DNA of 55,132 nt from Prevotella sp. KH2C16 (GCF_900113305.1 NZ_FOOW01000019.1:1-55132); one strand, 5' to 3'; counted from the first letter of the stretch, positions 7,818-17,806 are shown. Numbers and translations are program-made. Notes: generated from the sequence alone by a model not told the origin.

Positions 7818-9005
7818 TTACTTGATAATACCTTCTTCTATGAATATCTTTTTTAATGCTACGACACCACGCTCTACTTGTTCCTGGCTGTGAGTAGCCA
7901 TTAGGGCAAAGCGAACGAGAGTGTCTTGTGGGGCACATGCAGGAGGAATAACTGGGTTGATAAATACACCGGCATCAAAAGCTTTTTTCGTAACTTCAAA
8001 TGTTTTATGAATGTCGCGTACATACAGTGGAATAATCGGGCTCTCGGTTTCTCCAATTTCAAATCCTTCTTCGCGGAAACGCTTTAGAGCATAGTGAGTT
8101 ACATTCCAGAGATGCTCAATACGCTGTGGTTCTTCTTGAATGATGTGAAGGGCTTCCATTGCTGCAGCCGTAGCAGCGGGAGTATCGCTGGCACTAAATA
8201 TATAAGTGCGACAAGTATGCCGCAAATAGTTAATGGTATCAGAATCTCCTGCAATAAATCCTCCAATGGATGCTAAGCTCTTAGAAAAAGTTCCCATGAT
8301 GAGATCTATTTCATCAGTAAGGCCAAAATGATCACAGACACCGCGTCCCTGTCTGCCGAATACGCCCAAGCCATGGGCTTCGTCAACCATGACAGAACAA
8401 TTGTATTTATGCTTAAGCTCCACAATCTCGGGCAACTTAGCTAAATCTCCTTCCATAGAGAAGACGCCATCTACGACAATCAGTTTGACTGCCTCTTGTG
8501 GCAGCTTTTGCAGCACACGCTCCAAGTCCTCCATGTCGTTATGCTTATAGTGTAGCTGAGTTGCAAATGAGAGTCTGCGACCGTCAACGATGGAAGCATG
8601 GTCTCGGTCATCGCAAATAATATAGTCTCCACGGCCTACAACGGCGGCGATGACACCAGAATTTACGGAAAAACCCGTCGAAAAGCAAAGGGCTTCGTCC
8701 TTATGCTCAAATTCTGCGAGTTCTTTTTCTAACTGTACATGGATGTCTAATGTTCCATTGAGGAATCTGCTTCCAGCACACCCTGTACCATATTTGAGGA
8801 GAGCTTTCTCTGCTGCAGCAATTACTCGTTCGTCGCCTGTAAGGCCTGTGTAGGCATTACTTCCGAACATTAACACCCGATGCCCCTCCATGGTGACCTC
8901 GGGCCCTTGCTTGCTCGTGATAGCACGAAAATATGGATACACTCCTGCAGCCATAAATTTCTGTGGCTCACGATAGCTCTTATACCTTTCTTGTAATTGT
9001 CCCAT
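7818..9005 (-). CDS. spt: Serine palmitoyltransferase (alpha-oxoamine synthase)
   Basis: 395 residues, a PLP enzyme joining serine and a long-chain acyl-CoA to give 3-ketosphinganine, the first step of sphingolipid synthesis; cytosolic, acting at the membrane. Visible: 'MFGSNAYTGLTGDERVI', 'KYGTGCAGSRFLNGT', 'DDRDHASIVDGRRLS' (His stacking on PLP), 'VDEAHGLGVFGRQGRGV' (Asp-x-x-His), and 'GTFSKSLASIGG' with the PLP lysine at about 242. The sequence is very close to what I remember of Bacteroides and Porphyromonas serine palmitoyltransferases and starts in the same way (M-G-x-L-Q-E). Glycine C-acetyltransferase (kbl) and 8-amino-7-oxononanoate synthase are related alternatives but fit less well. 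Divergent from a lipid kinase gene with which it shares a promoter region. Confidence 0.9.
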   Translation of the reverse strand: MGQLQERYKSYREPQKFMAAGVYPYFRAITSKQGPEVTMEGHRVLMFGSNAYTGLTGDERVIAAAEKALLKYGTGCAGSRFLNGTLDIHVQLEKELAEFEHKDEALCFSTGFSVNSGVIAAVVGRGDYIICDDRDHASIVDGRRLSFATQLHYKHNDMEDLERVLQKLPQEAVKLIVVDGVFSMEGDLAKLPEIVELKHKYNCSVMVDEAHGLGVFGRQGRGVCDHFGLTDEIDLIMGTFSKSLASIGGFIAGDSDTINYLRHTCRTYIFSASDTPAATAAAMEALHIIQEEPQRIEHLWNVTHYALKRFREEGFEIGETESPIIPLYVRDIHKTFEVTKKAFDAGVFINPVIPPACAPQDTLVRFALMATHSQEQVERGVVALKKIFIEEGIIK

Positions 9006-9043
9006 TTAAACGATGTAGAATCACTACTTTTTGTTACAGGTTG

Positions 9044-9051
9044 CAAAGTTA
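9044..9051 (-). promoter_or_regulatory. -7 box (TAACTTTG) for serine palmitoyltransferase
   Basis: On the minus strand TAACTTTG lies 38 bases before the ATG at 9005 and matches TAnnTTTG. No clear TTTG is seen at the -33 position. Confidence 0.6.
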
Positions 9052-9145
9052 CAAAAAATACTCTTAATTCGCTTAATTTTACCAAGAAATATTCCAAATG
9101 ATGATTTTTTTTGAAAAACAAAGAGATTTGCTTCTTTTTATTTAG

Positions 9146-9153
9146 TATCTTTG
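9146..9153 (+). promoter_or_regulatory. -7 box (TATCTTTG) for the lipid kinase
   Basis: TATCTTTG matches the TAnnTTTG element, 18 bases before ATG 9172. A TTTG lies at 9127-9130 but is closer than usual (15 bases between). The box covers the TTG at 9151, so that longer start is unlikely. Confidence 0.6.
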
Positions 9154-9171
9154 CAGCAAAGTGGAAACATC

Positions 9172-10200
9172 ATGAAGAAACAAGTACTTTTTATCATGAA
9201 CCCAATTTCAGGGACAACTTCAAAGTCTGGTGTCCCAAGGCTCATTGACAAATATCTCGACAAGGAGAAATTTGACTTTGAAATTAAGAGTACAGATTAT
9301 GCAGGCCATGGTGTTGAGTTGGCAAAGGAGGCGGTAGCCCGCGGTGTCGATATTGTCGTTGCGGTAGGGGGAGACGGTACGGTGAACGAAGTTGCCCGTT
9401 CGTTAGTGCATACAAAGACGGCGCTTGGCATTCTTCCCTGTGGTTCTGGTAATGGGCTTGCTCGCCATCTAATGTTGCCAATGAATCTTCGCAAGAGTAT
9501 AGAAATTATAAACCTATGTGAAATCCATGATTTGGATTATGGCATCATCAATGGTCATCCTTTCTTCTGTACTTGTGGGATGGGATTTGATGCTGATATC
9601 AGTCAGAAATTTGCGGAGTCGGGTAAGCGTGGACCGATAACTTATGTTCAGAAAGTTCTGGAGGAGGGCCTGAAATATAGGCCCCAAACCTACGAGATTG
9701 AATTTGACGGTGATACTACTCGCTATAAAGCATTCCTTATTTCATGTGCCAATGCTTCTCAGTATGGCAATAATGCCTATATCGCCCCTCAGGCCTCAAT
9801 GAGTGATGGCATGATGGATGTGATTATTATGGAGCCGTTTGACTTATTAGAAGCTTCGCAGATAGCCATTGATATGTTTAATAAGACTCTTGATAAAAGT
9901 TCGAGAATTAAGAGCTTCAGGGCAAAACACCTGAAAATCCATCGTGCCGTTCCAGGAGTCATCCACTTTGACGGCGATCCTGTTATAACCAGTGCTGATG
10001 TGGATGTGCGTTTGTTTGAAAAGGGATTTAAGGCTGTTGTGAATCCAGATGCAAACAAGGACTTTCGTAAGCCCAATATGCTTCAGAGTGCAGCAGCAGA
10101 ACTTTTTAATGAAATCAATGTTGTTAAAGACGATATCTCCAGACAGGGCAGGCATGTGCTTGCCCTAAGTAAAATCTTGCACAGGAAGTTGAATTTATAA
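9172..10200 (+). CDS. Diacylglycerol/sphingosine kinase-family lipid kinase
   Basis: 342 residues from ATG 9172; a TTG at 9151 in frame lies in the promoter box. Motifs of the DAGK catalytic domain: 'IMNPISGTTSKSG' (nucleotide site), 'VAVGGDGTVNEVARSLV' (the conserved GGDGT loop), and 'LGILPCGSGNGLARHL'. A C-terminal beta-sandwich domain follows with 'ISCANASQYGNNAYIAPQASMSDGMMDV'. The enzyme phosphorylates a lipid hydroxyl with ATP on the inner membrane face. Its divergent neighbour makes sphinganine precursors, so the substrate may be a sphingoid base or ceramide rather than diacylglycerol; that is inference from position. It overlaps the convergent tRNA methyltransferase gene by 6 bases. 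Confidence 0.85.
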   Translation: MKKQVLFIMNPISGTTSKSGVPRLIDKYLDKEKFDFEIKSTDYAGHGVELAKEAVARGVDIVVAVGGDGTVNEVARSLVHTKTALGILPCGSGNGLARHLMLPMNLRKSIEIINLCEIHDLDYGIINGHPFFCTCGMGFDADISQKFAESGKRGPITYVQKVLEEGLKYRPQTYEIEFDGDTTRYKAFLISCANASQYGNNAYIAPQASMSDGMMDVIIMEPFDLLEASQIAIDMFNKTLDKSSRIKSFRAKHLKIHRAVPGVIHFDGDPVITSADVDVRLFEKGFKAVVNPDANKDFRKPNMLQSAAAELFNEINVVKDDISRQGRHVLALSKILHRKLNL

Positions 10201-10887
10201 ATAAAAACTGTCGGTTAATTTCTTGTACCATTCACTCTTTTTATTATGTTCTTCAAACAGGGAGACATGCAATTCTTCTGTCTCGGTATTTCTTTTTGAA
10301 AATGCGAGCAATAATCTTTTCTCTTGTTTGTTCCTGATGGTTTTTACCCAAACTTTCTTTGTGGTGAAAAATCCTGAGAAATAAGATTCTGTAAGAATTT
10401 CCTCAAGGTTTTCAATAGGGATTACGATGCTCAATTCTCCTTTTGGCTTTAAGAGCCTTTCCGAATGATGGAAAAGATTATTAAACGACAGGGTATCCGT
10501 ATGTCGTGCAATAGCTCTCTTTATGTCGGGATTTTTTAGCGAGTTCACAAAGTAAGGTGGATTGCAGACTATAGCATCGAATTGCAACTTAGACTGGAAC
10601 TTTTGTAAAGAGGTATGGAAGATTTGCAGCCTGTTGAAAAACGGACTGCTTAAAAAGTTCTCTTTAGCCTGCTCACATGCATTTTCTTCAATATCAATGC
10701 CTTCCACAATGGCTTCAGGAAACCTTTGCGCCATCATGAGTGCTATCAGTCCTGTACCAGTCCCAATGTCAAGGATGCGTTTCCCTCCTTTTGCCCATGC
10801 TCCCAGTAAAACTCCATCCGTGCCAACTTTCATTGCGCATAAATTTTGTTTTATCGTGAATTGCTTGAATGTAAACTCGTCTTTCAT
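10195..10887 (-). CDS. trmN6: tRNA1(Val) adenine-37 N6-methyltransferase
   Basis: 230 residues, matching the TrmN6/YfiC family. SAM-binding motif I 'ILDIGTGTGLIALMMAQR' at about residue 38, acidic motif 'VEGIDIEENA', and the N6-adenine methyltransferase catalytic 'NPPYF' at about 110. Begins 'FTFKQFTIKQNLCAMKVGTDGVLLGAWA', the typical start of this family. It modifies A37 of tRNA1(Val) in the cytosol. Convergent with the lipid kinase, 6-base overlap at the 3' ends. The start ATG at 10887 sits close to the divergent lon promoter. Confidence 0.88.
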   Translation of the reverse strand: MKDEFTFKQFTIKQNLCAMKVGTDGVLLGAWAKGGKRILDIGTGTGLIALMMAQRFPEAIVEGIDIEENACEQAKENFLSSPFFNRLQIFHTSLQKFQSKLQFDAIVCNPPYFVNSLKNPDIKRAIARHTDTLSFNNLFHHSERLLKPKGELSIVIPIENLEEILTESYFSGFFTTKKVWVKTIRNKQEKRLLLAFSKRNTETEELHVSLFEEHNKKSEWYKKLTDSFYL

Positions 10888-10996
10888 CGTGGTTTTAAAC
10901 GCATGAATCCCTTTTTTATTTTATGAATTTTCCTAAAAACCTATTTCTTATACATAAATAACATGGCTTTATTATCGATTTCTTATAAAAAATATG

Positions 10997-11004
10997 TATC
11001 TTTG
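10997..11004 (+). promoter_or_regulatory. -7 box (TATCTTTG) for lon
   Basis: TATCTTTG, 26 bases before the lon ATG; fits TAnnTTTG. No convincing TTTG at -33. Confidence 0.6.
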
Positions 11005-11030
11005 CATACTAAAATGGTTATTTAGGCTAT

Positions 11031-13493
11031 ATGAGTAGAAAAATGAGTCCGTCTATACAGACCATTACAGACTTCAATGGGGATGTGAATGAACTGTTCA
11101 AGATAGATGTAAACAGCGATGTGCCAATACTTTGCACTCGTAACCTTTTCTTTTTCCCTGGTGTGGTTTCCCCAATCATTATTGGTCGCCCAGCAAGCTT
11201 GAAATTGCTTGAATATCAACAGAAGAACCCAGAGGGAATCTTTGCCGTCTTTTGTCAGAAAGATGTGAATGTTGATTTGCCTCAGGAAAACGATCTCTAT
11301 AAGACAGGTGTCTATGCCAAGTTGCTCCGGATAATGGAAATGCCCGGAAATGGGGGCTCTGTAACAGCTATCCTTCAAGCCCTTGGCCGCTGTGAACTTG
11401 ATCAGATTACGCACTATGCTCCTTATTATCGGGGCATGGTGAGAAGTTTAGAGGAGGTGTACCCTCGTGAGGGAAACAAGGAATTTCGCACGGCGATGCA
11501 AGATTTGCGCCAGAAAGCTGTGGAGTATATCCATCTGAATGACGAAGTCCCTAACGAGACGGAGTTTGTAATCCGTGATACCACAAATGATATTATCTGT
11601 CTGAGTTTTATCCAGACAAATCTTCCGTTTGCAGTTACGGACAAGGCAAACCTGATACAGGGAGCTGACACTATGGAACGCTTGTTCCGTACCCTTCGCC
11701 TGATTAATCGCGAACTGGAGTTATTAAGGTTAAAGCAGTCGATTCAAACCAAGACCCGTCAAGATCTTGACGAACAACAACGGGAGTATTTCCTCAAGCA
11801 GCAAATCAAGAATATTGAAGAGGAATTAGGAGGAGGGGAAGGAAGTCCTGAACGCAGGGAACTTACGGAGAAAGCAGCGAAGAAAAAGTGGCCAGAGAGT
11901 GTAAAAGCCATCTTTGACAAGGAGATTTCCAAGCTTGACTTGTTGAATTCACAGAGCCCGGAGTATAGTGTACAGTTAAACTATCTGCAGACTTTGGTCG
12001 ACCTTCCGTGGGCTGAATATACTAAAGATGACTTAGAACTGAAGCGAGCCCAGCGCATTCTTGATCGCGACCATTATGGTATGGAAAAAGTGAAAGAGCG
12101 CATCCTTGAATATATTTCCGTATTAAAGTTGCGGGGCGATCTTAAATCACCTATACTTTGCCTGTATGGTCCTCCCGGAGTAGGCAAGACAAGTCTCGGC
12201 AAAAGCATTGCTGCGGCCATGAAGCGTAAATATGTCCGGGTCTCTTTGGGTGGATTGCACGATGAAAGTGAGATTCGCGGGCATCGCCGTACTTATGTCG
12301 GTGCAATGCCGGGTCGCATTATCAAGAGTATTCAGAAAGCGGGCTCTTCTAATCCCGTTTTCATTCTTGACGAGATAGACAAAATAACCCAGAACACCAT
12401 CAATGGGGATCCTTCGTCGGCAATGCTCGAAGTGCTGGATCCTGAACAAAACAATGCGTTTCATGATAATTATCTCGATGTAGACTATGATCTCTCTAAG
12501 GTGTTGTTCATTGCTACGGCCAATGATCTGAACACCATTCCTCGTCCGTTGCTTGACCGCATGGAGATTATCGAGGTTACTGGCTATATAACAGAAGAGA
12601 AGATTGAGATTGCAAAACGCCATTTGGTTCCAAAGGAATTGGAGAATACGGGATTAGATATGTCTGATGAAAAACCTGTATTTACAAAGGCCGCACTTGA
12701 AAAGATTATTGAGTCATATACTCGTGAGAGTGGTGTCCGTCAGTTAGAGAAGCAGATCAACAAGTCGTTGCGTAAGCTGGCTTTCCTGAAGGCAAAGAAC
12801 GGCAGTCTGCCTTATCAGAAAATCACTCCGGCAGAGATTGGAGATTTATTGGGTAAACCGCCATTCTATCGTGATATTTATCAAGGTAATGCCTATGCAG
12901 GAGTAGTAACAGGGTTGGCCTGGACTTCTGTAGGCGGAGAGATCCTTTTCATCGAAACATCTCTGAGTAAGGGCAAGGCTGGCAAGCTGACCCTTACAGG
13001 TAATCTTGGAGATGTGATGAAAGAAAGTGCTGTTATTGCCCTTGAGTATGTCAAGGCTCATGTTGATAAGTTGAAAGTAGACTATCGCATCTTTGATCAA
13101 TATAATATTCATATACATGTACCGGAAGGGGCAACTCCCAAGGACGGTCCTTCTGCAGGTATTACGATTGCAACTTCTATAGCATCTGCGCTCACTCAGC
13201 GCAAAGTGCGTAAGAATACGGCCATGACGGGCGAGATAACCCTTCGGGGCAAAGTCTTGCCAGTAGGAGGTATCAAGGAGAAGATCTTGGCTGCAAAGCG
13301 TGCCGGAATTACCGATATAGTCATGTGCCAGGACAATAAGAAAGATATCAGCGAAATACCTGCCATCTATTTAAAGGGCGTCAACTTTCATTATGTTGAG
13401 AATGTACAGGATGTATGGGATTTTGCTTTGACGGATGAGCAGGTCAAGAATCCAATTCATTTTGAAATCGAAGAACAGAAAACAGCCCAATGA
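11031..13493 (+). CDS. lon: ATP-dependent protease La (Lon)
   Basis: 820 residues, full length. N-terminal substrate-binding LON domain (about 35-235, '[24 protein letters not shown]'), coiled-coil link, AAA+ module with Walker A GPPGVGKT at 380-387 and Walker B 'VFILDEIDK', and the serine protease domain with the Ser708/Lys751 dyad in 'KDGPSAGIT' and 'GGIKEK'. Homo-hexamer in the cytosol that unfolds and degrades misfolded and regulatory proteins. First gene of a run with tgt, whose ATG overlaps the lon stop (ATGA), then the LptF/G permease and the helicase. Confidence 0.97.
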   Translation: MSRKMSPSIQTITDFNGDVNELFKIDVNSDVPILCTRNLFFFPGVVSPIIIGRPASLKLLEYQQKNPEGIFAVFCQKDVNVDLPQENDLYKTGVYAKLLRIMEMPGNGGSVTAILQALGRCELDQITHYAPYYRGMVRSLEEVYPREGNKEFRTAMQDLRQKAVEYIHLNDEVPNETEFVIRDTTNDIICLSFIQTNLPFAVTDKANLIQGADTMERLFRTLRLINRELELLRLKQSIQTKTRQDLDEQQREYFLKQQIKNIEEELGGGEGSPERRELTEKAAKKKWPESVKAIFDKEISKLDLLNSQSPEYSVQLNYLQTLVDLPWAEYTKDDLELKRAQRILDRDHYGMEKVKERILEYISVLKLRGDLKSPILCLYGPPGVGKTSLGKSIAAAMKRKYVRVSLGGLHDESEIRGHRRTYVGAMPGRIIKSIQKAGSSNPVFILDEIDKITQNTINGDPSSAMLEVLDPEQNNAFHDNYLDVDYDLSKVLFIATANDLNTIPRPLLDRMEIIEVTGYITEEKIEIAKRHLVPKELENTGLDMSDEKPVFTKAALEKIIESYTRESGVRQLEKQINKSLRKLAFLKAKNGSLPYQKITPAEIGDLLGKPPFYRDIYQGNAYAGVVTGLAWTSVGGEILFIETSLSKGKAGKLTLTGNLGDVMKESAVIALEYVKAHVDKLKVDYRIFDQYNIHIHVPEGATPKDGPSAGITIATSIASALTQRKVRKNTAMTGEITLRGKVLPVGGIKEKILAAKRAGITDIVMCQDNKKDISEIPAIYLKGVNFHYVENVQDVWDFALTDEQVKNPIHFEIEEQKTAQ

Positions 13494-14617
13494 CATTCGT
13501 ACTGCAACATACGGATAATGCCAGTGATGCCCGTACGGGAATCATTACGACCGCCCATGGTCAGATCAAAACTCCCATCTTCATGCCGGTGGGAACCTGT
13601 GGCTCTGTGAAAGGAGTTCATTTTCAGGAGCTGCGCGATCAGGTCAAGGCTCAGATTATTTTGGGAAACACCTATCATCTCTATCTTCGCCCGGGGCTTG
13701 ATATACTCAGGGCAGCAGGCGGCTTGCATGGTTTCAATGGATGGGAACGCCCAATCTTGACTGATAGTGGAGGCTTTCAGGTTTTTTCTCTGACAGGCAT
13801 TCGGAAGTTGCGGGAGGAAGGTTGTGAGTTCCGTAGCCATATTGATGGTAGCAAGCATATCTTTACCCCTGAGAATGTCATGGATACAGAGCGGGTCATC
13901 GGTGCGGATATTATGATGGCTTTTGACGAGTGCCCTCCCGGGCAGAGTGATTATCGGTATGCCAGGCAAAGCCTTGGGATGACTCAGCGTTGGCTTGACC
14001 GCTGCATTCGGCGTTTCAAAGAAACGGAACCTCTTTATGGATATGCCCAGTCGTTGTTTCCTATAGTTCAGGGTTGCACCTATAAGGATTTGCGTCAGGA
14101 AGCTGCCAAGTTCGTTGCGGATAAAGGTGCCGACGGCAATGCTATCGGTGGGCTTGCCGTGGGAGAGCCTACTGAGGTGATGTATGAGATGATAGAAGTG
14201 GTGAACGAGATACTGCCCAAGGACAAGCCCCGCTATCTAATGGGAGTGGGCACGCCGCAGAACATTCTGGAAGCCATTGAGCGCGGCGTAGACATGTTCG
14301 ACTGTGTGATGCCAACCCGCAATGGGCGTAATGCGATGCTCTTTACTTACGATGGCACGATGAATATGCGTAACAAGAAGTGGGAGATGGACTTCACACC
14401 CATAGACCCGGAGGGGTGTGAGACCGATAAGATTTATACCAAGGCTTATCTGCACCACCTTTTCAAGGCGCAGGAACTTCTTGCCATGCAGATTGCTTCG
14501 ATTCATAACCTGGCATTCTATCTTAGGTTGGTGTCCGATGCCCGCACTCATATAGAGCAGGGGGATTTTGTCTCTTGGAAAAACAGCATCATTGATAGAC
14601 TGGGAAAGAGAATTTAA
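13490..14617 (+). CDS. tgt: tRNA-guanine transglycosylase
   Basis: 375 residues. Replaces guanine 34 of GUN-anticodon tRNAs with preQ1 on the way to queuosine. 'LTDSGGFQVFSL' holds the active-site Asp, 'AIGGLAVGEPTEVMYEMIE' the substrate-pocket glycines, and 'DMFDCVMPTRNGRNAMLFT' the nucleophile Asp and the C-terminal signature. The zinc-binding C-x-C-x-x-C of most bacterial TGTs is not visible: the segment reads 'DPEGCETDKIYTKAYLHHL'. I recall the same loss in Bacteroides homologues, so this is probably a lineage feature. Overlaps lon by 4 bases, so translational coupling is likely. Confidence 0.95.
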   Translation: MTFVLQHTDNASDARTGIITTAHGQIKTPIFMPVGTCGSVKGVHFQELRDQVKAQIILGNTYHLYLRPGLDILRAAGGLHGFNGWERPILTDSGGFQVFSLTGIRKLREEGCEFRSHIDGSKHIFTPENVMDTERVIGADIMMAFDECPPGQSDYRYARQSLGMTQRWLDRCIRRFKETEPLYGYAQSLFPIVQGCTYKDLRQEAAKFVADKGADGNAIGGLAVGEPTEVMYEMIEVVNEILPKDKPRYLMGVGTPQNILEAIERGVDMFDCVMPTRNGRNAMLFTYDGTMNMRNKKWEMDFTPIDPEGCETDKIYTKAYLHHLFKAQELLAMQIASIHNLAFYLRLVSDARTHIEQGDFVSWKNSIIDRLGKRI

Positions 14618-14624
14618 GAGGAAT

Positions 14625-15896
14625 ATGGAATACAAGGAATTGCGAAGACACTATCAGCGCTATCGGGTGCTAAGATGGCTGGACAGACATCCTGCTTGGC
14701 TACATAGTCTTGCGCATTGGCTTTATGACCATACAGGATGGTTACGGAGATTTTTCATGGTCATTGCATCTCAATTGGGATTCTTGAAAGTGCTGAATCC
14801 ATTCAAATATATCAAGCGGCTTGATTGGTATATCATCAAGAAGTTTATAGGCACTTATATCTTCTCCATTGCGCTGATTATTTCGTTGGCGGTGGTCTTT
14901 GATGTCAACGAGAATCTGTCCAAGTTCACTTCGTATCATGCTCCTCTGCGAGCCATTGTATTCGACTATTACCTGAACTTCATCCCTTATTTCTCCAATC
15001 TGTTCAGTGCGCTGTTTGTCTTTATTGCCGTAATCTTCTTTACATCAAAGCTGGCAGGAAATTCTGAGATAATAGCCATGTTGGCTGCAGGTGTCTCCTT
15101 CAAGCGCCTTATGCGTCCTTATATGATATCATGCGTACTCATTGCGATAATGTCGTATTATTTAAGTGCTTATGTTATTCCGCACGGGACCGTTGTGCGG
15201 CAGAATTTCGAGGCGCTCTATCGTAACAAGCAAAAGAGCACCTCTGCAGAAAATGTGCAGTTGCAAGTGGGGCAGGGTGTCATCGCATATATCCAGCACT
15301 ACGATAACAACCTGAAGAAGGGTTATGGATTCTCTCTTGACAAGTTTGAAAATAAGAAACTGGTAAGTCATATGACGGCGATGGAGATACAGTATGACAC
15401 CATCTCTGATTCCAAGTATCACTGGAATGCCCGGCAATGGAAGATTCGCCAGCTAAAGGGATTGAAGGAGCATATTACGAGTGGTGCTCGTATGGACACC
15501 CTGATTCAGATGGAGCCTACAGACCTTGTCTACTCAAAAGGGCAGCAGGAAACTTTTACATCTCCAGAGTTGCATGACTATATTTCTAAGCAAATAGACC
15601 GCGGCTCCAGTAATGTTGTCCAATATCAGGTGGAGTATCATAAGCGGATAGCCTCTTCGTTTGCCTCGTTTATACTGACGATTATCGGATTTTCTCTGTC
15701 CTCGCGGAAGCGAAAGGGAGGCATGGGGTTGTATCTGGGCATAGGTCTGGTTCTGAGTTTTACATACATTATGCTGCAGACCGTTTCGGCAACTTTTGCC
15801 ATTAATGCAGGCTTCCCTCCCATGTTGGCAGCGTGGGTACCTAATATATTATTTGCCATTGTCGCGTATTTCTGCTACCGGCAGGCACCAAATTAA
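14625..15896 (+). CDS. LptF/LptG-family lipopolysaccharide export permease
   Basis: 423 residues from ATG 14625, preceded by an AGAGGA-type site and 7 bases after the tgt stop; the frame is open further upstream inside tgt but that is rejected. A second possible start is ATG 14757. 'KRLDWYIIKKFIGTYIFSIALIISLAVVFDVNENLSKF' is the first membrane segment of the YjgP/YjgQ family; two more follow, then a periplasmic jellyroll-like region (about 205-330) and three C-terminal segments. It forms the inner-membrane half of the LptBFGC transporter that moves LPS to the outer membrane. Bacteroidetes often have one such protein beside tgt, as here. LptF versus LptG cannot be told by eye. The N-terminal extension of about 60 residues is arginine- and tryptophan-rich and unusual. 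Confidence 0.88.
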   Translation: MEYKELRRHYQRYRVLRWLDRHPAWLHSLAHWLYDHTGWLRRFFMVIASQLGFLKVLNPFKYIKRLDWYIIKKFIGTYIFSIALIISLAVVFDVNENLSKFTSYHAPLRAIVFDYYLNFIPYFSNLFSALFVFIAVIFFTSKLAGNSEIIAMLAAGVSFKRLMRPYMISCVLIAIMSYYLSAYVIPHGTVVRQNFEALYRNKQKSTSAENVQLQVGQGVIAYIQHYDNNLKKGYGFSLDKFENKKLVSHMTAMEIQYDTISDSKYHWNARQWKIRQLKGLKEHITSGARMDTLIQMEPTDLVYSKGQQETFTSPELHDYISKQIDRGSSNVVQYQVEYHKRIASSFASFILTIIGFSLSSRKRKGGMGLYLGIGLVLSFTYIMLQTVSATFAINAGFPPMLAAWVPNILFAIVAYFCYRQAPN

Positions 15897-15900
15897 AACA

Positions 15901-17514
15901 ATGAATATGAAATTTGAAGAATTAGATTTGAATGATAACATACTGGATGCGTTGTATGCGATGCATTTTGACGAATGCACTCCAGTACAGGAAAAGTGTA
16001 TTCCAGAAATCCTGAGTGGTAAAGATGTTTTGGGCGTTGCCCAAACGGGAACGGGTAAGACAGCTGCTTATCTGCTGCCCATTTTGTCAAGACTTGATGA
16101 CGGGGGCTATCCCAAGGATGCCGTTAACTGCGTTGTCATGTCGCCGACGCGTGAACTTGCACAGCAGATAGATCAGGCCATGCAAGGATTTGGCTATTAT
16201 TTGCAGGGAGTGAGCAGTGTGGCCGTCTATGGAGGTAATGACGGGAACCGTTACGACCAGGAGTTGAAGAGCATGCGATTGGGGGCGGATGTAATCATAG
16301 CCACTCCAGGACGCCTTATCTCTCATTTGCAACTGGGAAATCTGGATCTTTCTAAGGTTTCCTTCTTTGTGCTTGACGAGGCCGACCGCATGCTCGACAT
16401 GGGTTTTTCGGAGGATATTATGACAATAGCCAAGCATTTGCCCAAGAGCTGTCAGACGATCATGTTCTCTGCAACGATGCCGACTAAGATAGAAGAATTG
16501 GCAAAGACCTTGCTCAAGAATCCGTCAATGGTGAAGTTAGCGGTAAGCAAGCCTGCGGAGAAAATCCAGCAGAGTGCCTATCTCTGTTATGAGCCCCAGA
16601 AGCTGGGAATTATCCGTCATCTCTTCAAGGATAGCGACTTGAAGCGCGTCATCGTTTTCTGTGGCAAGAAGACCAAGGTGAAAGAGGTGAATCGTCAGCT
16701 CGTGAAGATGAAGATTAATTCGGGAGAAATGCATTCCGACCTCACCCAGAGTGAGCGTGATGATATGATGTTCCGTTTCAAAAGTGGGCAGCTGGATGTG
16801 CTTGTCGCTACTGATATTGTTGCGCGCGGTATCGATATCGATGACATTGCCATGGTCATCAACTATGATGTGCCCCGTGATGCCGAAGACTATGTGCATA
16901 GAATCGGGCGTACGGCTCGTGCTGATAAAGACGGAGTGGCCATCACTCTCGTTAGTGCCGAGGACATGTCTTATTTTAAAGACATAGAGCGTTTCTTGGG
17001 CAAGGAGGTCCATAAGAACGAGTTGCCGCAGGATTTAGGTGAGCAACCGTCTTATAGCAGAGGTGGGCAGAAGGCCAAGGCTCGCCGTCGCAATGATCGC
17101 AATCAGACAGCTCACAGGCGTAAGCCAACCCCCTCCGGCAGTCAGGAAGCACGGCAGGAGCCGCAGGAGGCTGCTGAGAAGAGCGTTCAAGATAACACCA
17201 ATGGCGGACAAAAGAATTCCGCAAATCGCCGTCGTCGGAATTCAGGGCAGGCTCAAGCACGGCCTGGTACCCGTAATCGGCAGAACAGGGTAGATCTATC
17301 AGCTTCCGAAGGCCAGCAGAACAATCGCCCTAATGACATGCAACGGCAGTCTCGGAACCGTAAGCGGCCCAATAAGCAGCGTCATAATAACCGTAGTGTA
17401 CAGAGGCAACAGGCAGAAGGCGAGGTTCGCCAACAGCCCCAGACTGCTCAACCACGGAAGAAAGGCATCACGGGTCTTGTAAAGAAGGCCTTTAGCTGGA
17501 TTCGCCGCAAGTAG
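15901..17514 (+). CDS. DEAD-box RNA helicase with basic C-terminal tail
   Basis: 537 residues from ATG 15901 (ATG 15907 also possible). Q motif 'FDECTPVQEKCIPEIL', motif I 'AQTGTGKT', Ia 'PTRELAQQ', II DEAD, III 'SAT', V 'TDIVARGIDI' and VI 'HRIGRTARA' are all intact within residues 1-380. The remaining 150 residues are low-complexity, rich in R, Q, N and K (for example 'RRKPTPSGSQEARQ'), ending in a short 'GITGLVKKAFSWIRRK'. Such tails bind RNA non-specifically. Likely an RhlE/CsdA-like helicase in ribosome assembly or RNA decay. Starts 4 bases after the permease stop, so last or near-last of the lon operon. Confidence 0.93.
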   Translation: MNMKFEELDLNDNILDALYAMHFDECTPVQEKCIPEILSGKDVLGVAQTGTGKTAAYLLPILSRLDDGGYPKDAVNCVVMSPTRELAQQIDQAMQGFGYYLQGVSSVAVYGGNDGNRYDQELKSMRLGADVIIATPGRLISHLQLGNLDLSKVSFFVLDEADRMLDMGFSEDIMTIAKHLPKSCQTIMFSATMPTKIEELAKTLLKNPSMVKLAVSKPAEKIQQSAYLCYEPQKLGIIRHLFKDSDLKRVIVFCGKKTKVKEVNRQLVKMKINSGEMHSDLTQSERDDMMFRFKSGQLDVLVATDIVARGIDIDDIAMVINYDVPRDAEDYVHRIGRTARADKDGVAITLVSAEDMSYFKDIERFLGKEVHKNELPQDLGEQPSYSRGGQKAKARRRNDRNQTAHRRKPTPSGSQEARQEPQEAAEKSVQDNTNGGQKNSANRRRRNSGQAQARPGTRNRQNRVDLSASEGQQNNRPNDMQRQSRNRKRPNKQRHNNRSVQRQQAEGEVRQQPQTAQPRKKGITGLVKKAFSWIRRK

Positions 17515-17518
17515 GCTT

Positions 17519-17806
17519 ATGATTTCACGAGATAGCATAGAGTCCGCCTACAGCTTCTTCCATCAGAAATGGAATGTCTTTCGCCACTCCGCCATGGAGT
17601 GGCAGAAAGACGATATAGAATATGCCATAGGCCAGTATGTCGACGACATGAATCCGGAGCTTTATGCCATTATATCCAAAGGCAATCCCGACTTTATGAA
17701 GCTTCATTCTGCTTTTGCGATTGATATGGAATCCGCTGTAAGCCAGTTGGAGACTCTGTTGGGAAGCCTGCCCGGTGCGACGGCTTCAAACTCCACCTTG
17801 GCATAG
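17519..17806 (+). CDS. Conserved small protein of unknown function
   Basis: 95 residues with an ATG 4 bases after the helicase stop, so probably cotranscribed. The sequence is mixed-charge and appears globular and alpha-helical ('SAYSFFHQKWNVFRHSAMEWQKDDIEYAIGQYVDDM'); no signal peptide or membrane segment. I do not recognise a named domain. Codon use looks like its neighbours and spacing is tight, which supports a real gene. Confidence 0.7.
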   Translation: MISRDSIESAYSFFHQKWNVFRHSAMEWQKDDIEYAIGQYVDDMNPELYAIISKGNPDFMKLHSAFAIDMESAVSQLETLLGSLPGATASNSTLA

